Source: Mycolicibacterium bacteremicum (GTDB taxonomy: Bacteria; Actinomycetota; Actinomycetes; Mycobacteriales; Mycobacteriaceae). Taken from it: a stretch of 64,000 nt of DNA. The stretch lies in NCBI RefSeq assembly GCF_002086115.1, contig NZ_MVHJ01000016.1:32707-96706 (forward strand), read 5' to 3'. The notes under the pieces are model-generated. The model did no database searches, was not told the origin of the DNA, and worked only from the letters and a program-made list of their open reading frames with translations. Both the position numbers and the translations under genes were made by a program. Position 1 is the stretch's first letter; each line of letters starts with the position of its first letter. Below are positions 55,058-63,908 of the stretch, one piece after another.

Positions 55058-56781
55058 GAGGCGGCCACCGACTGCGAGTCCACGAACTCCACGTAGGTCC
55101 GGCAGGTCTGCAGGAGCGACCCGTGGGTGCCGGCGCCCACGACCAGGCCGTCGTCGAGCACGATCACCTGATCGGCCTCGGCCACCGTGCTGATCCGCTG
55201 CGACACGATGATCACGGTCGCATCGGCGGCCGCGGCGCGCAGTGCGCTACGCACCCGGGCGTCGGTGCGGGTGTCCAGCGCCGAGAACGCATCGTCGAAC
55301 AGGTAGACCGCCGGCCGCCGGATCACCGCGCGGGCGATGGCCAGACGCTGGCGTTGCCCACCGGAGAAGTTGATCCCGGCCTGGGCCACCCGCATCTGCA
55401 GCCCGTCCGGGTGGGCGCGCACGAAATCGTCGGCGGCGGCGACCCGCAACGCCTCCCACATCTCGTCCTCGCTCGCGTCGGCCTTGCCGTAACGCAGGTT
55501 GTCCGCGACGGTGCCGGAGAACAGGTAGCCGCGCTGTGGCACCAACCCGACTGCCGCCCAGAGGGCTTCGGTGTCGTAGCGGCGCACGTCGACACCGTCG
55601 AGGCGCACCGACCCGGCGGTGACGTCATAGAGCCGGCAGATCAGCGACAGCAGGGTCGATTTTCCGGAGCCGGTGCTGCCGACGATCGCGGTCGAGGTGC
55701 CCGGCCGGGCGGTCAGTGAAATGCCCTGTACCACCGGACGGTCCGCGCCCGGGTAGCTGAAGGTGGCCCCGTCCAGGGTGATCTCACCGCGCACCGCCGC
55801 GGCCGCGAACGGCTCGGCAGGGCTGGTGATGGCCGGCTCTGTGCGCAGCACCTCGGTGATCCGCTCCGCGCACGCCGAGGCCCGGGGCAGCAGCACCAGC
55901 AGCAGCGTCGCCATCAGCACCGCCATCAGGATCTGCATGAAATAGGCCAGGAAGGCGATCAGCGAGCCGACCTGCATCTGCCCGGCGTCGATGCGCATGC
56001 CCCCGAACCAGATCAGGGCGACGCTGGAGATGTTGATGACCAGCGTGGTGGCCGGCAACATCAGCGCCTGCCAGCGACCCGCGGTCAACGCGGTCTCGGC
56101 CAGCGCAGTGTTGGCCTCGCCGAACCGCTGCCGTTCCAACGGTTCCCGGGCGAATGCGCGCACCACCCGGATACCGGACAACTGCTCACGCATCACCCGG
56201 TTGATGTTGTCGATGAGTCGCTGCATGGAGCGGAAGATCGGTAGCAGCTTGGACACCACCCACCAGTTCGCCAGTGCCAGCACCGGGACGCTGATCAGCA
56301 GCAGCCAGGACAGGCCGGCGTCCTGGTGCACGGCCATCGCGATACCGCCGACACCCATGATCGGCGCGGTGATCAGCATGGTGGCCGTCATCTGTACCAG
56401 CAGCTGGATCTGCTGGACGTCGTTGGTGGTGCGGGTCAGCAGGGTGGGGGCGCCGAACCGGGCGGCCTCGGACGCCGAGAAGCCCAGGACGTGGCCGAAG
56501 ACGGCGGCGCGCAGGTCGCGACCGAACCCGATCGCGGCGCGCGACCCGAAGAACACGGCGCCGATCGCGCAGACCACCTGCAGCGCCGTCACGCCGAGCA
56601 TCACCAGACCCAGCTGCATGATCCGGCCGGTGTCGCCCTGGGCGACGCCGTCGTCGATGATCGCGGCGTTGACGGTCGGCAGGTACAGCGATGCCAGCGT
56701 GCTGACCACCTGCAATGCGGCGACAATCGCCAGCAGCCCGCGGTAGGGCTGCACGTGACGGCGCACCAGGGCCAACAGCAT
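55054..56781 (-). CDS. ABC exporter half, Rv1273c-like
   Basis: The 575-residue partner has six membrane helices and an ATPase with Walker A GSTGSGKST, a consensus signature FSGGQRQR, but a Walker B ending in FDDAFSALD, where Asp replaces the catalytic Glu. This gives the pair one consensus and one degenerate ATP site, the pattern of heterodimeric exporters such as TM287/288. Start ATG 56781 (MLLALVRRHV) matches Rv1273c; the frame upstream to 57372 is antisense to lprB and rejected. It is divergent from lprB. Confidence 0.9.
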   Translation of the reverse strand: MLLALVRRHVQPYRGLLAIVAALQVVSTLASLYLPTVNAAIIDDGVAQGDTGRIMQLGLVMLGVTALQVVCAIGAVFFGSRAAIGFGRDLRAAVFGHVLGFSASEAARFGAPTLLTRTTNDVQQIQLLVQMTATMLITAPIMGVGGIAMAVHQDAGLSWLLLISVPVLALANWWVVSKLLPIFRSMQRLIDNINRVMREQLSGIRVVRAFAREPLERQRFGEANTALAETALTAGRWQALMLPATTLVINISSVALIWFGGMRIDAGQMQVGSLIAFLAYFMQILMAVLMATLLLVLLPRASACAERITEVLRTEPAITSPAEPFAAAAVRGEITLDGATFSYPGADRPVVQGISLTARPGTSTAIVGSTGSGKSTLLSLICRLYDVTAGSVRLDGVDVRRYDTEALWAAVGLVPQRGYLFSGTVADNLRYGKADASEDEMWEALRVAAADDFVRAHPDGLQMRVAQAGINFSGGQRQRLAIARAVIRRPAVYLFDDAFSALDTRTDARVRSALRAAAADATVIIVSQRISTVAEADQVIVLDDGLVVGAGTHGSLLQTCRTYVEFVDSQSVAAS

Positions 56782-56880
56782 CTGGCCACTCTCGCACACT
56801 CGGGCACCTGGCCCGATCACCGGTGAGACACGAAAAGGCAGGTCAGTACATATGTCAACGGTGTACGCCCGGGTGGCCGC

Positions 56881-56886
56881 TACAGT
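56881..56886 (+). promoter_or_regulatory. -10 hexamer TACAGT of lprB-lprC
   Basis: TACAGT, seven bases, GTG 56894, with no ribosome site; leaderless geometry that decides the lprB start. Confidence 0.5.
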
Positions 56887-56893
56887 GCATGTC

Positions 56894-57469
56894 GTGACCT
56901 TCCGACACGGTGACGGCCGACTCCGCAGTGCGGCGAAGATGCTGGTTGCCGCCACTGCGATGCTGCCCATCGTCGTCGCGTGCTCAGACTCGGACAGTCC
57001 GGGTTCCCCCTCGGTGCCCCCGACCACCGAGTCCGCTCCCGAGGCCCAACACGGCCCGGTGTTCCCCGAGTGCGGCGGTATCAGTGACGAGACCGTCGCC
57101 CAGCTGACCGAGGTCCGGGGCCTGGTCAACACGGCGCGCACCTCGGTGGGCTGCCAGTGGCTGGCCGGCGGCGGCATCGTGGGGCCACACTTCTCCTTCA
57201 CCCATTTCCGGGGCAGCCCGATGGGCCGGGAGCGCAAAACCATGGAGCTGTCCCGCGCCAGTGTCGAGGACATCAGCATCGAGGGCCACGACGGATTCAT
57301 CGGTATCGGAGAGGACCTGGTGCTCGGGCAGAACTTGTGCGAGATCGGCATCGGGTTCGGCGATGACTTCATCGAATGGTCGGTCAGCTACACCCAGAAG
57401 CCGTTCCCGGATGCGTGCGAGGTCGCCAAAGAGCTGACCCGCCAGTCGATTGTGAATGCGCAGCGATGA
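56894..57469 (+). CDS. lprB: LprB, DUF3558-type lipoprotein
   Basis: A 191-residue lipoprotein: signal peptide with IVVAC lipobox (Cys30), Ser/Pro linker, then a domain with paired Cys (PECGGIS, VGCQWLAGG, LCEIGIG, DACEVAKEL), the mycobacterial DUF3558 layout. Rv1274 (LprB) is similar in length and position. The GTG start at 56894 is chosen from its leaderless promoter; a start at 56852 would give an overlong signal region. Its stop overlaps the lprC start in ATGA. Role in the envelope is unknown. Confidence 0.9.
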   Translation: MTFRHGDGRLRSAAKMLVAATAMLPIVVACSDSDSPGSPSVPPTTESAPEAQHGPVFPECGGISDETVAQLTEVRGLVNTARTSVGCQWLAGGGIVGPHFSFTHFRGSPMGRERKTMELSRASVEDISIEGHDGFIGIGEDLVLGQNLCEIGIGFGDDFIEWSVSYTQKPFPDACEVAKELTRQSIVNAQR

Positions 57470-58023
57470 GCAGGATGAAGCGCCCGGTGACGGTGGTGAT
57501 CGCGCTGCTGGCCGCGCTGACCATGGTGCTCGGTGTCCAGGGCTGCTCGCGGGCGGTCGACGGCACCGCCATCAAGTCCTCCGGCGCCGGGCCGCGCAAC
57601 AACGATTCCGAGCGCACCTACCCGAACCTGCTCAAGGAATGCGATGTCCTCACCGAGGACATCCTCGCCGAGACGGTGGGCGCCGATCCGCTGGACATCC
57701 AGAGCACCTTCGTCGGCGCGGTCTGCCGCTGGCAGGCGGCCAACCCGAACGGGCTGGTCGACATCACCCGGTTCTGGTTCGAGCTGGGCAGCCTGGACTA
57801 CGAACGCCAGGTCGCCGACGAGCTGAAGTTCCCGGTCGAGGAACGCCGCATTGCCGGGGTGCAGTCGATCGTCATGCGCAACCCCAACGACGCCAACGCC
57901 TGTGGCGTGGCCAGCGACGCCAGCGGCGTCGTGGGCTGGTGGGTCAATCCGCAGGCGCCCGGCATCGACGCGTGCGGGATGGCGATCAAGCTCATGGAGC
58001 TGACGCTGGCCACCAACTCCTGA
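57466..58023 (+). CDS. lprC: LprC, DUF3558-type lipoprotein
   Basis: A 185-residue lipoprotein and paralogue of LprB: signal peptide with GVQGC lipobox (Cys27), then KECDVLTEDILAETVG, VGAVCRWQAANPNGLVDITR, NACGVASDAS and DACGMAIKL, matching DUF3558 Cys spacing. Rv1275 is the counterpart. It is coupled to lprB by an ATGA overlap. The gene ends six bases before the convergent sixA-like stop. Function unknown. Confidence 0.9.
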   Translation: MSRMKRPVTVVIALLAALTMVLGVQGCSRAVDGTAIKSSGAGPRNNDSERTYPNLLKECDVLTEDILAETVGADPLDIQSTFVGAVCRWQAANPNGLVDITRFWFELGSLDYERQVADELKFPVEERRIAGVQSIVMRNPNDANACGVASDASGVVGWWVNPQAPGIDACGMAIKLMELTLATNS

Positions 58024-58029
58024 GCCGGC

Positions 58030-58521
58030 TCAGCGCGGCACGTGGAAATCGGCCAGTCGCGCGCCGCCGAGCTGCAGGTCCCGCCACGAGCCGCCGACCT
58101 CGAGCAGTGATATGGCCGACGTCGGGTATTTCGACTCGACCTCCGCGATGGCGGCGGGGTCGCTGCCCTGGCCGGCCAATCCCAGCGTCAGCCCGGACAT
58201 CACCGGCTCGTGCCCGATGACCAGCAGGGTCGCCACATCGTCGCCGACCGCGTTGATCTCGGCCAGCACGATTCCCGGTGTGGCGTCGTAGATCCGGTCG
58301 ACGAAATGCGCGGGCGCGTCGATGCCGGTGCGCTCCAGCGTCTGCCGGGTCCTGGTCGCCGTCGAGCACAGCACCGCGTCGACCGCCGGTGCGTTCGCCC
58401 GCAGCCAGTCGCCGGCCAGCCCGGCCTCGGCGACACCGCGCGGCGCCAGCGGACGCTCGTGATCCCCGATACCGGATGGATAGTCCGACTTGGCGTGACG
58501 CAGCAGCAGCAGGGTCCTCAC
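58030..58521 (-). CDS. SixA-like histidine phosphatase (Rv1276c-like)
   Basis: A 163-residue histidine-phosphatase-superfamily protein: the RHG-type motif is LLLLRHAKSDYP at the N-terminus, with the second catalytic His in LVIGHEPVMSG (near residue 103). SixA-like enzymes remove phosphate from phosphohistidine on signalling proteins; the target here is unknown. GTG 58521 follows TAACCT by seven bases without a ribosome site. Confidence 0.88.
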   Translation of the reverse strand: MRTLLLLRHAKSDYPSGIGDHERPLAPRGVAEAGLAGDWLRANAPAVDAVLCSTATRTRQTLERTGIDAPAHFVDRIYDATPGIVLAEINAVGDDVATLLVIGHEPVMSGLTLGLAGQGSDPAAIAEVESKYPTSAISLLEVGGSWRDLQLGGARLADFHVPR

Positions 58522-58528
58522 CGCATCC

Positions 58529-58534
58529 AGGTTA
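58529..58534 (-). promoter_or_regulatory. -10 hexamer TAACCT of the sixA-like gene
   Basis: TAACCT on the minus strand, seven bases, GTG 58521; leaderless geometry. Confidence 0.45.
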
Positions 58535-58577
58535 GGCCATGCCGACGCACGTCCCGGGACTTGTCGGACACCGGACC

Positions 58578-58583
58578 TAGACT
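58578..58583 (+). promoter_or_regulatory. Candidate -10 hexamer TAGACT of the sbcD/sbcC-like operon
   Basis: TAGACT lies 51 bases before ATG 58635, which has its own GGGAAGGGAG ribosome site. The expected leader is about 45 bases. The -35 is not clear. Confidence 0.35.
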
Positions 58584-58634
58584 CACCGCTGGGTCTTTCG
58601 GGACCGGTGGACGACTAGGGAAGGGAGTGCGCCG

Positions 58635-59801
58635 ATGCGCTTTCTGCACACCGCCGACTGGCAGCTCGGTATGACACGGCACTTCCTCAGTGCCGGTGGC
58701 GGAGAAGCGCAGTCGCGTTACGCCGCCGCCCGTCGTGAGGCCGTCGCCGGACTCGGCGTGCTGGCGGCCGAGGTCGGCGCGGAGTTCGTGGTGGTCGCCG
58801 GTGACGTCTTCGAGGACAACCAGCTCTCCCCGCGTGAGGTCAGCCTCGCGCTGGAGGCCATGCGCGCCATCGAGGTGCCGGTGTATTTGCTGCCCGGCAA
58901 CCATGATCAGCTCGACGCGGGATCGGTCTACACCAGCGCGCTGTTCGCCGCCGAGTGCCCGGCCAATGTCACCGTGCTCGACCGGGACGGCGCCTTCGAG
59001 GTGCGTCCCGGCGTACAGATTCTGGCTGCCCCTTGGCGTTCCAAATCGCCGACGACCGATCTGGCCGCCGCGGTCACCGCCGATGTCCCGGCCGACGGCA
59101 CCGTGCGGGTGCTGGTCGCGCACGGTGGCGTGGACGTGCTCGACCCGGACCCGGCCAAACCGTCGCTCATCCGGCTGGCCGCCGTCGAGGACGCGCTGGC
59201 CTCCGGTGTGGTCCACTATGTGGCGTTGGGGGACAGGCATTCTCGCACCCAGGTCGGTGCCACCGGTCGGGTCTGGTACTCCGGCTCACCGGAGGTCACG
59301 AACTACGATGACATCGAGACCGACCCCGGGCATGTGCTCGTCGTCGACATCGACGAGGACGATCCGGCGCACCCGGTGCAGGTCACCGCGCGACGGGTGG
59401 GTAGGTGGCGCTTCATCACGCTGCGCCACGATGTCAACGACGACCGCGATATCGCCGGCCTGGACATCAACCTCGACCAGCTGCCCGACAAGGAGCGCAC
59501 GGTGGTCCGGATGGTGCTCACCGGCTCGTTGACGGTGGGGCACAAGGCCAAACTCGACGAGTGCCTGGACCGGTACGCCCGGCTGTTCGCCTCGCTGCGC
59601 TCCTGGGAGCGGCACTGCGATCTGGTCGTGCTGCCCGCCGACGGCGAATTCGACGACCTGCCGATCGGTGGGTTCGCCACCGGGGCCGTGGCCGAACTGG
59701 TGGCCGCCGCCCGTGCCGACGGGGACGAGGCCGATGACGCGCGGTCCGCGCTGGCGCTGCTGCTGCGGCTGACCGCGAACAGTCAGGGGAACGTGGCATG
59801 A
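58635..59801 (+). CDS. SbcD-like DNA repair metallophosphoesterase (Rv1277-like)
   Basis: The 388-residue nuclease-type phosphoesterase shows the Mre11/SbcD motifs in order: HTADWQLG, VVAGDVFEDN, LLPGNHDQLD, LVAHGGVD and YVALGDRHSRT, giving the two-metal site. It would cleave DNA ends or hairpins with the ATPase encoded next. GGGAAGGGAG lies eight bases before the ATG. The stop overlaps the ATPase start in ATGA. Rv1277 is the counterpart. Confidence 0.9.
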   Translation: MRFLHTADWQLGMTRHFLSAGGGEAQSRYAAARREAVAGLGVLAAEVGAEFVVVAGDVFEDNQLSPREVSLALEAMRAIEVPVYLLPGNHDQLDAGSVYTSALFAAECPANVTVLDRDGAFEVRPGVQILAAPWRSKSPTTDLAAAVTADVPADGTVRVLVAHGGVDVLDPDPAKPSLIRLAAVEDALASGVVHYVALGDRHSRTQVGATGRVWYSGSPEVTNYDDIETDPGHVLVVDIDEDDPAHPVQVTARRVGRWRFITLRHDVNDDRDIAGLDINLDQLPDKERTVVRMVLTGSLTVGHKAKLDECLDRYARLFASLRSWERHCDLVVLPADGEFDDLPIGGFATGAVAELVAAARADGDEADDARSALALLLRLTANSQGNVA

Positions 59802-62416
59802 AACTGCACCGGCTGGTTCTGACCAACTACCGGGGGGTCGCGCACCGCGAGATCGAGTTCCCGGACCGCGGCGTCGTGGTGGTCAGCGGCGCGAACGAGA
59901 TCGGCAAGTCCTCGATGATCGAGGCCTTGGACCTGTTGTTGACCGTCAAGGACCGCTCCTCGAAAAAGGAGGTCAAGGCGGTCAAGCCGACCCATGCCGA
60001 TGTCGGTGCCGAGGTCACGGCCGAAATCTCCACCGGTGCTTACCGTTTCATCTACCACAAGCGCTTCCACAAGAAGGCCGAGACGGTGTTGACCGAGCTG
60101 ACGCCGAACCGGCGCCAGCTCACCGGCGACGAGGCGCACGACCGGGTGCTGGCGATCCTGGACGAAACGATGGACACCGCGCTGTGGCAGGCGCAGCGGG
60201 TGCTGCAGGCCTCGGCGACCGCCCCGGTCGACCTGTCCGGTTGCGACGCCCTGTCGCGGGCCCTGGACGTGGCCGCCGGCGCCGCCGAGGACACCGTCGA
60301 TGCCGCCGACGCCGACCCGCTGCTGATCGACAAGATCGAGCGCGAATACCTGGACTACTTCACCGCGACCGGCCGTCCCACCGGTATCTGGGCGGCCGCC
60401 ACCGGCCGGTTGCGCACCGCCGCCGAGGCCGTGGACCGGTGTGCGGCGGCGCTGCGCGAGGTCGATCAGGCGGTTGCGCGGCATGCGACGCTCACCGCAG
60501 AGCTTGCCGGACTCGCCGAACAGATCGCCGCCGCCGAACAGCGCCGTACGCTCGCCGAGCAGGCCGCCGGTGCCGTGCAGAAGCTGGCCGCCGAGCGGGA
60601 TACCGCCAAGCTGGTCGCCGAGGCCGCCACCTCCGCGCACACCGCTGCGCTGGCCGCCGTCACCGAGCGGCGCAGACTGCGCATCGCAGCTGATGAAAGG
60701 TCAACGGCCGCTGCGGAACTGGTGGCCGTCGCCGCCGAGTCCGCGCGGGCTCACGGCCTTGCCCGCCAGGTGGTCGAAGCCGCCGAGTCCGACGCCGAGC
60801 GTGCGCAGCTCACCGCGACGGCGGCGGCCGCCGCCGTCGAGTCCGCGCGCGCCGAGGTCGCCGCCCTGGTGGCACGCGACGAGGCCGCCCGACTGACGGC
60901 GCATATCGCCAAGCTCGACGCCGCCGCCGCCGAACTCGCCGATATCGAACGCGAACTGGCCGCCAATCCGATGACCGACGCGCTGCTCAAGCAGATCGAC
61001 GCGGCCTCCAGGTCGGTCGAGCGTGCCGCCGGACGCGCCGAACTGGCCTCGGCGCGACTGGAACTCATCGCGCTCGCCGATATCCAGGTGCAGTGTGCCG
61101 ACACCACGACCGGCCTGAGCGCCGGCCAGGACTGGGGGATCTCCGTCGGCGAACCCGCCACCGTGGAGGTGCCCGGTGTGCTGCGTGTGCGGGTGGTGCC
61201 GGGTGTCGACGCACTGCAGACCCACGCCGAGCTCGACGCTGCGCAACGCGATCTGGCGCAGGCGCTCGCGCAGGCCGCGGTGGTCGATGTCGAGGCGGCA
61301 CATGCCCTCGATGCGCGGCGCCGTGAACTGCGCGCCGCACGCGACACCCTGCGAGCGACCGTGGCGGCGATCACCGGTGCCGAAACACCTGCGCAGCTGC
61401 GCGCCCGCCACGCCGAGTTGACCGCCGATCAGCCCGTGGTCGTCGGGGACACCGGTGCGGCCCGCACCGCGCTGGCCGCTGCCGTCGCCGCTCACACCGC
61501 GGCCACTGCGCAGGCCGACACGCTGCGCAAGGTGGCCGCCGCGGCCACCGCCAAGTGCAACGACGCCGCCGTCGCCGCCGGGGTGCTGCGCGAGAAGCTG
61601 GAGGCCGCGCAGTCCGAGCACGATGCCGCAACCCGACGGCTGGCCGCGGCGCGGCTGGCGGCCACCGACGAGCAGCTCAGCCTGCAGGCCGAGGCCGACG
61701 CCGAACGCGCCACCCGGGCACAGGCCGAGCTGACCCGTCTGGAGACCGAGCTGGCCGCCGCCCACCCCGATAGCGTTGCCGCCGAATTGGACTCGGCCGC
61801 CGCTGGGCTGCGCCGATTGCACGCCGAGCGGGAGGCCGCCGCCACCGCGCTGACCGAGGTGTCCGCCACGTTGAAGCTCTACGGCAGCGAGGGCCGCCGC
61901 GGAGCACTCGACGCCGCCGAGACCGAGCGGGAGCATGCCCACGCCGAGTTCCTGCGGGTCGGCCGCCGCGCCCGGGCCGCGGCGCTGCTGCGCACGGTCA
62001 TGCTGCGCCATCGCGAGACTGCGCGGCTGCGCTACGTCGAACCGTTCCGCACCGAGATCCAACGCCTGGGCCGCATCGTGTTCGGAGCCGACTTCGAGGT
62101 CGACATCGACACCGACCTCACCATCCGCAGCCGCACCCTCGACGGCACCACCGTCGGCTATGAGTCGCTGTCCGGTGGGGCCAAGGAGCAGATCGGCATC
62201 GTCGCGCGGCTGGCCTGCGCCTCGCTGGTGGCCATTGAGGACACCGTGCCGGTCGTCATCGACGATGCGCTCGGGTTCACCGACCCCGACCGGCTGACCA
62301 GAATGGCCGCGGTGTTCGACTCCGTGGGCGGGGACGGTCAGGTCATCGTGCTGACCTGCAGCCCCGACCGCTACGCCGGCATCGGCGATGCCCGCGTGAT
62401 CGAGCTGACCGCCTAG
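59798..62416 (+). CDS. SbcC-like SMC/Rad50-type ATPase (Rv1278-like)
   Basis: The 872-residue partner has split ATPase motifs: Walker A VSGANEIGKSSMIEA at the N-terminus and, at the C-terminus, signature LSGGAKEQIGI and Walker B VPVVIDDALGFTD. Between them are long Ala/Glu-rich heptad-like segments (about 200-420 and 490-720), the coiled coils typical of Rad50/SbcC/RecN-like ATPases; a zinc-hook C-x2-C is not evident. It forms an operon with the SbcD-like nuclease. Its stop shares the CTAG palindrome at 62413-62416 with the convergent monooxygenase gene. Confidence 0.88.
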   Translation: MKLHRLVLTNYRGVAHREIEFPDRGVVVVSGANEIGKSSMIEALDLLLTVKDRSSKKEVKAVKPTHADVGAEVTAEISTGAYRFIYHKRFHKKAETVLTELTPNRRQLTGDEAHDRVLAILDETMDTALWQAQRVLQASATAPVDLSGCDALSRALDVAAGAAEDTVDAADADPLLIDKIEREYLDYFTATGRPTGIWAAATGRLRTAAEAVDRCAAALREVDQAVARHATLTAELAGLAEQIAAAEQRRTLAEQAAGAVQKLAAERDTAKLVAEAATSAHTAALAAVTERRRLRIAADERSTAAAELVAVAAESARAHGLARQVVEAAESDAERAQLTATAAAAAVESARAEVAALVARDEAARLTAHIAKLDAAAAELADIERELAANPMTDALLKQIDAASRSVERAAGRAELASARLELIALADIQVQCADTTTGLSAGQDWGISVGEPATVEVPGVLRVRVVPGVDALQTHAELDAAQRDLAQALAQAAVVDVEAAHALDARRRELRAARDTLRATVAAITGAETPAQLRARHAELTADQPVVVGDTGAARTALAAAVAAHTAATAQADTLRKVAAAATAKCNDAAVAAGVLREKLEAAQSEHDAATRRLAAARLAATDEQLSLQAEADAERATRAQAELTRLETELAAAHPDSVAAELDSAAAGLRRLHAEREAAATALTEVSATLKLYGSEGRRGALDAAETEREHAHAEFLRVGRRARAAALLRTVMLRHRETARLRYVEPFRTEIQRLGRIVFGADFEVDIDTDLTIRSRTLDGTTVGYESLSGGAKEQIGIVARLACASLVAIEDTVPVVIDDALGFTDPDRLTRMAAVFDSVGGDGQVIVLTCSPDRYAGIGDARVIELTA

Positions 62417-63855
62417 GCGACGGCCTCCACCCGGCCGGCGCCGGTGCTGTCTCCCGTCGCGTCGCTCGCCGGGGTGCTGTCTCCCGTCGCTTCGCTCGCC
62501 GGGGTGCTGTCTCCCGTCGCTTCGCTCGCCGGGGCGGGCAGCGCGCTCAGCCCCAGGTGATCGCGCAGCGTATCCCCGGTGTACTCGGTGCGGAACAGTC
62601 CGCGCCGCTGCAACTCGGGCACCACATAGTCGACGAAATCGTTGAAGGTACCCGGACTCTGGGCGGCCGACACCATGAAACCGTCGGCCTCGCCCGCGGC
62701 GAAGGACGCCTCGATCTGGTCGGCGACCTGCGTGGCGGTCCCGACGAACTGCGGTAGCAGCACACCCTGGGCGTACCACTTGCCGATGTCGCGCAGCGTG
62801 AGGTTGTCGCGGTTGGCCACCCGGCGTGCGGTGTCGAACAAGCCCTGCGTCCCGGTGACCTGCACATCCTCCACCGGCGCGTCCAGGTCGTACTGGGAGA
62901 AGTCGTGGTCGGTGTGCACGCTGAGCGTGATCAGCCCGGAGATCGGATCCGCCAGCTCGTTGTGGAAGGCTTGCTTCTCCCGCGCGATCGACTCGGTCTC
63001 CCCGATGAACGGGATGAACGCCGGGAAGATCAGCACCTGATCGGGATTGCGGCCGAAATTGCTTGCCCGCGACTTGATGTCGTCATAGTAGGCACGGCGG
63101 CCCTCGGGGGTGGGGTCGATCTCGAAGATGGCCTCGGCCCAGCGGGCGGCGAAATCGCGACCGGTGTTCGAGGAGCCGGCCTGGATCAGCACCGGCCGGC
63201 CCTGCGGCGAGCGCGGCACGTTCAGTGGACCCTTGGTGCGGAAGAACTTCCCCTCGTGGTCGACGCGGTGGATCTTGTCCGGGTCGGCGAAGACCCCGGT
63301 GCTCTTGTCGACCACCAGTGCGTCCGGATCCCAGGACGACCACAATTCGAGGGTCGCGCGCAGGAACTCGTCGGCCCGCTCGTAGCGGAATTCGTGGTCC
63401 AGGTGGCTGTCCTGGCCGAAGTTGTGCGCCTCACTGGCCGTCAGTGAGGTCACGATGTTCCACGCCACCCGGCCGCGGGTGATGTGGTCCAGGCTGGCGA
63501 AGATGCGGGCCAGCTCGTAGGGGTGGAAGTAGGTGGCGGACTTGGTGATGGCCACACCCAGCTTGGAGGTCACCGCGCCGATGCTGGCGGCGACGATGGA
63601 CGGGTCCAGCGTGGCGGTGGCCTGCGTCCCGCGCCGCAGCGGTTCGGTGATGTCGCGGCCGTACTGGGCCGGCGCGGCCAGCAGGTCGGCGAAGAACACG
63701 AAGTCGAACTTGCCGCGCTCCAGGATGCGCCCGATGCGGTGGTAGTACTCGGGGGTGGTGAAATCGGTGTCGCTGCCGGGATGGCGCCAGGCGGCATGCG
63801 AGTGGGTCACCTGGGAGGCGATCTGGAATCCGCCGAGGTGCAGCTGCGTGGGCAT
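62413..63855 (-). CDS. DszA/NtaA/SnaA-type FMN-dependent monooxygenase with repeated C-terminal tail
   Basis: A 480-residue luciferase-superfamily enzyme: QLHLGGFQIASQVTHSHAAW, KFDFVFFADLLAAPAQYG, NIVTSLTASEAHNFGQD and RPVLIQAGSSNTGRDFAARW are typical of nitrilotriacetate, pristinamycin-IIA and dibenzothiophene-sulfone monooxygenases, which need reduced FMN from a separate reductase. The C-terminal tail carries three copies of a ten-residue unit, PAS(E/D)ATGDST, encoded by 30-base tandem repeats. AAAGG precedes the ATG at 63855. Substrate, perhaps an organosulfur compound, is a guess. Confidence 0.88.
   Translation of the reverse strand: MPTQLHLGGFQIASQVTHSHAAWRHPGSDTDFTTPEYYHRIGRILERGKFDFVFFADLLAAPAQYGRDITEPLRRGTQATATLDPSIVAASIGAVTSKLGVAITKSATYFHPYELARIFASLDHITRGRVAWNIVTSLTASEAHNFGQDSHLDHEFRYERADEFLRATLELWSSWDPDALVVDKSTGVFADPDKIHRVDHEGKFFRTKGPLNVPRSPQGRPVLIQAGSSNTGRDFAARWAEAIFEIDPTPEGRRAYYDDIKSRASNFGRNPDQVLIFPAFIPFIGETESIAREKQAFHNELADPISGLITLSVHTDHDFSQYDLDAPVEDVQVTGTQGLFDTARRVANRDNLTLRDIGKWYAQGVLLPQFVGTATQVADQIEASFAAGEADGFMVSAAQSPGTFNDFVDYVVPELQRRGLFRTEYTGDTLRDHLGLSALPAPASEATGDSTPASEATGDSTPASDATGDSTGAGRVEAVA
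62444..62533 (-). repeat. Three tandem 30-base repeats in the 3-prime end of the monooxygenase gene
   Basis: Unit boundaries fall at 62444, 62474 and 62504. Copies two and three are identical and copy one differs at one base. The multiple of three keeps the frame and yields the repeated PAS(E/D)ATGDST tail. Confidence 0.85.
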
Positions 63856-63908
63856 GTGTCGTCACCTTTCTTTGCGATGTGTGGCGCCGCACCCGTCCGG
63901 CGAAAAAC

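Noticed and set aside
56782..57372. N-terminal extension of the Rv1273c-like ABC half-transporter
   Set aside because: It is antisense to lprB and has no family similarity; ATG 56781 matches the expected length.
62444..62533. Possible CRISPR array
   Set aside because: The 30-base units are directly contiguous with no spacers, in frame within a coding sequence, and no cas genes are present.
59783..62779. Long open frames antisense to the sbcC-like gene
   Set aside because: Sense-strand Walker A, signature and Walker B motifs are intact; the antisense products are compositional artefacts.
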